A DNA stretch of 64,000 nt from Paraflavitalea sp. CAU 1676. Its GTDB lineage: Bacteria; Bacteroidota; Bacteroidia; Chitinophagales; Chitinophagaceae. Where the stretch lies: contig NZ_JARHUJ010000003.1 of assembly GCF_029223285.1 (NCBI RefSeq), positions 248,001 to 312,000 on the forward strand, written 5' to 3'. Position 1 is the first letter of the stretch. The number at the start of each line of letters is the position of its first letter. Below are positions 62,435 through 64,000 of the stretch, piece by piece. The position numbers were made by a program, and so were the translations under genes. The notes beneath the pieces were generated by a model. The model was not told where the DNA came from. It saw only the letters and a list, made by a program, of their open reading frames with translations, and did not search any database.

Positions 62435-62959
62435 ATGAAAAGATTATTCAGTGTTTTCGCCTCCCTATCTTTCGTCCTTCTATTTATGTTTCAGGTAAGC
62501 ATAACTTCCTGTACAAAAGACATAATAAAGAATGACACTATTACAGTCGTAAAGAAAGATACTATTATCATCAAGGACACGGTATTATCAATGGAGATTT
62601 TGACTGCCAATTCATGGAAAATGCAGGAATTAAGAGGCGTCCTGGGAAATTCCATTCGGTATTACTCAAGAGGCGGAAACTCCAATACGGAGAGTTTTGA
62701 CAATGAGTATATAACTTTTAATAAAGACAACACGGGAACTTATGTGCAGAATAACGGCATTCAACGTTCGATAACCTGGAGTTTTTCAAACGAAGCACAT
62801 ACGAAGCTCACCTTAACATTATACAATACACCTGCTACCTTTACCGTGACCTGGGATAATATCAGGTATAAAAATAAGAGCCTGTATTATGATGATTATT
62901 ATACAGACGGAAATCTTTACTTAAATGAACATTCCCAGCAGATCCGGACGCCCCGCTAG
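62435..62959 (+). CDS. Putative lipoprotein of unknown function
   Basis: A 174-residue protein with a lipoprotein-type signal ending S-I-T-S-C (lipobox Cys near residue 26). A polar repetitive linker follows (K-D-I-I-K-N-D-T-I-T-V-V-K-K-D-T, then I-I-I-K-D-T-V). The rest (about 55-174) is beta-rich with S-W-K-M-Q-E-L-R-G and a G-x-Y-V-Q-N-N-G strand, similar in style to small Bacteroidetes lipocalin-like lipoproteins. It probably sits in the outer membrane facing the periplasm or outside. No recognised family. Stand-alone gene with own -7 element and a hairpin downstream. Confidence 0.65.
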   Translation: MKRLFSVFASLSFVLLFMFQVSITSCTKDIIKNDTITVVKKDTIIIKDTVLSMEILTANSWKMQELRGVLGNSIRYYSRGGNSNTESFDNEYITFNKDNTGTYVQNNGIQRSITWSFSNEAHTKLTLTLYNTPATFTVTWDNIRYKNKSLYYDDYYTDGNLYLNEHSQQIRTPR

Positions 62960-62980
62960 CTTATAGCCATCCTGGTCCGG

Positions 62981-63022
62981 AATCCCGTATCAATAACCCG
63001 TACTCGGCATTGATACGGGATT
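62981..63022 (+). terminator. Terminator-like hairpin after the lipoprotein gene
   Basis: AATCCCGTATCAAT and ATTGATACGGGATT form a perfect 14-bp stem with a 14-base loop. The following TTTCTGTTTG is a poor T run, so termination strength is uncertain. Confidence 0.5.
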
Positions 63023-63112
63023 TCTGTTTGGCCTCGACCCTTTTTATATCCTGAACACATAATCAATTGATTATTAACGCTTGTTACCCACCGCAGCATT
63101 CTTCCCACACCC

Positions 63113-63144
63113 CTTGCCCGGATTACCGGCTTTTTATACATTTG
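63113..63144 (+). promoter_or_regulatory. Bacteroidetes-type promoter of clpS-aat
   Basis: CTTG (63113-63116), 20 bases, TACATTTG (63137-63144), exact -7 element. Transcription start near 63151 gives a short leader before ATG 63166. Confidence 0.62.
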
Positions 63145-63165
63145 TACTAACAATACATTGAGTAT

Positions 63166-63465
63166 ATGGCATTTGCTGGATCTACCCGCCCGTACGAATT
63201 TGAAGATGTGGATGTGCTCACCGAAGCCGAAGAGCCGTGTAGCCTCATTGTGTGGAATGATGAGGTCAATACGTTCGAATGGGTTATCGAAACACTGGTG
63301 GAAGTATGCGGCCACAGCGCCGAACAGGCCGAACAATGCGCCTACATTATCCACTTTCAGGGTAAATATGCCGTAAAGCAAGGCACCTACGAAGAACTAA
63401 AACCGCAATGCGATGCCATTACCGACAGAGGCATCGGTGCAACCATAGAAGTAGTGGCAGCATAA
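63166..63465 (+). CDS. clpS: ATP-dependent Clp protease adaptor ClpS
   Basis: A 99-residue protein of normal ClpS length. L-I-V-W-N-D-E-V-N-T-F-E-W-V gives the N-degron pocket residues Asn31-Asp32; H63 in I-I-H-F-Q-G-K closes the pocket; V-C-G-H-S-A-E-Q-A is the ClpA/ClpC-contact helix. ClpS delivers proteins with N-terminal Leu, Phe, Trp or Tyr to ClpAP/ClpCP. Start codon 63166 is supported by the promoter. It lies 10 bases before aat on the same strand: the two genes make the creation and recognition halves of the bacterial N-degron route. Confidence 0.93.
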   Translation: MAFAGSTRPYEFEDVDVLTEAEEPCSLIVWNDEVNTFEWVIETLVEVCGHSAEQAEQCAYIIHFQGKYAVKQGTYEELKPQCDAITDRGIGATIEVVAA

Positions 63466-63475
63466 CATCAACAGA

Positions 63476-64000
63476 ATGCCATTATTCGCATTAGACAGGA
63501 TATTGCACTTCCCACCAGTGCACCTGGCCGAACCCGACGGACTACTCGCAGTTGGCGGCGACCTTTCCCAGGAACGATTATTATTAGCTTACCGGCAGGG
63601 CATCTTCCCCTGGTACGAAGGCAAACACATCCTCTGGTGGTGCCCCGATCCGCGCTTTGTCCTATTCCCCGAAGAACTCAAAGTCAGCAAAAGCATGCAC
63701 CAGCTGCTGAAACGCGAAGCATTCACCTTTACCACCAACAAAGCATTCTCTAGCGTCATCAACAGCTGTAAATCCATCAAACGCCGCGGACAAGCCAGCA
63801 CCTGGATCACCCCCGCCGTAGAACAAGCCTATACCAAATTGCACCAGGCCGGTTATGCGCACAGCGCCGAAGTGTGGCAAGAGGGAGAACTCGTGGGAGG
63901 CCTCTACGGTATCCGTATGGGTAAGGTATTCTTCGGCGAAAGCATGTTCAGCAAAGCCAGCAACGCCAGCAAATACGCTTTTATCAGCTATGTGCAGCAG
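63476..64000 (+). CDS. aat: Leucyl/phenylalanyl-tRNA--protein transferase, N-terminal part
   Basis: Partial gene cut by the window end; 175 codons seen from ATG 63476. The N-terminus has F-P-P-V-H-L-A-E-P-D-G-L-L-A-V-G-G-D-L and R-Q-G-I-F-P-W-Y, then W-W-C-P-D-P-R-F, followed by R-R-x-x-A-S-T-W-I and the E-L-V-G-G-L-Y-G-I and F-F-G-E-S-M-F-S blocks diagnostic of Aat. Aat transfers Leu or Phe from aminoacyl-tRNA to proteins with N-terminal Lys or Arg, marking them for ClpS. It is 10 bases after clpS, an apparent two-gene operon. Confidence 0.95.
   Translation, partial: MPLFALDRILHFPPVHLAEPDGLLAVGGDLSQERLLLAYRQGIFPWYEGKHILWWCPDPRFVLFPEELKVSKSMHQLLKREAFTFTTNKAFSSVINSCKSIKRRGQASTWITPAVEQAYTKLHQAGYAHSAEVWQEGELVGGLYGIRMGKVFFGESMFSKASNASKYAFISYVQQ

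Noticed and set aside
62981-63022. Inverted repeat considered as an attachment site
   Set aside because: No integrase or mobile element lies nearby; a 14-bp stem after a gene is more simply a terminator.

Overview
The window looks like a chromosomal segment of a Bacteroidota bacterium, most likely family Chitinophagaceae. This rests on: type IX secretion (T9SS) C-terminal sorting domains; LytS/LytTR sensor systems with seven-bladed regulator propellers; YfhO-type membrane proteins; a futalosine-pathway menaquinone gene (mqnA); and several promoters of the Bacteroidetes form TTTG-N17-20-TAnnTTTG. Most genes have GC near or above 50 percent by eye. No phage, integrase, transposase or CRISPR array was seen.

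Layout. 1-3.7 kb: end of a glycan-use operon (AGE-family epimerase, sialate O-acetylesterase, GH20 hexosaminidase), suggesting sialylated or N-acetylhexosamine-containing glycans. 3.8-5.1 kb: a saccharopine/alanine dehydrogenase-like enzyme. 5.3-10.4 kb: two tandem fibre-like secreted paralogues and a T9SS protein. 10.5-22.8 kb: mainly housekeeping (trmN6, tsaD, ABC permease, aldose epimerase-like protein, OmpA-like protein, prfC, zinc-ribbon/HAD fusion, GNAT, purB, mqnA), interrupted at about 16.7-17.1 kb by a structured non-coding stretch that may be a group II intron remnant. 22.9-26.2 kb: a large T9SS protein with four DNRLRE-like repeats. 26.3-33.0 kb: two paralogous propeller histidine kinases flanking one LytTR response regulator.

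33.0-51.3 kb is a surface-polysaccharide region in two parts. The first (33.1-42.1 kb) is AT-rich: flippase, a CDP-glucose pathway (rfbF, rfbG, 3,5-epimerase, C-methyltransferase, ketoreductase), a CmcI-like methyltransferase and glycosyltransferases. It appears to make and transfer a CDP-activated branched, C-methylated 6-deoxysugar. The second (42.1-51.3 kb) returns to high GC: glycosyltransferases, an SDR enzyme and a tandem pair of YfhO-type proteins.

51.3-64 kb is housekeeping and small genes: a queuosine-precursor transporter, GNAT plus PrsW-like protease, a large HExxH/propeller secreted protein, valS, two very small single-span membrane protein genes with their own terminators (59.7 and 60.1 kb), a DEDDh exonuclease/GIY-YIG fusion, two identical tRNA-Val(TAC) genes, a lipoprotein, and clpS followed directly by aat (cut by the window end), which together form an N-degron module.

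Family calls come from reading motifs and are not supported by database searches. Start codons were often moved downstream of the longest reading frame when the conserved N-terminus, signal peptide or promoter required it.
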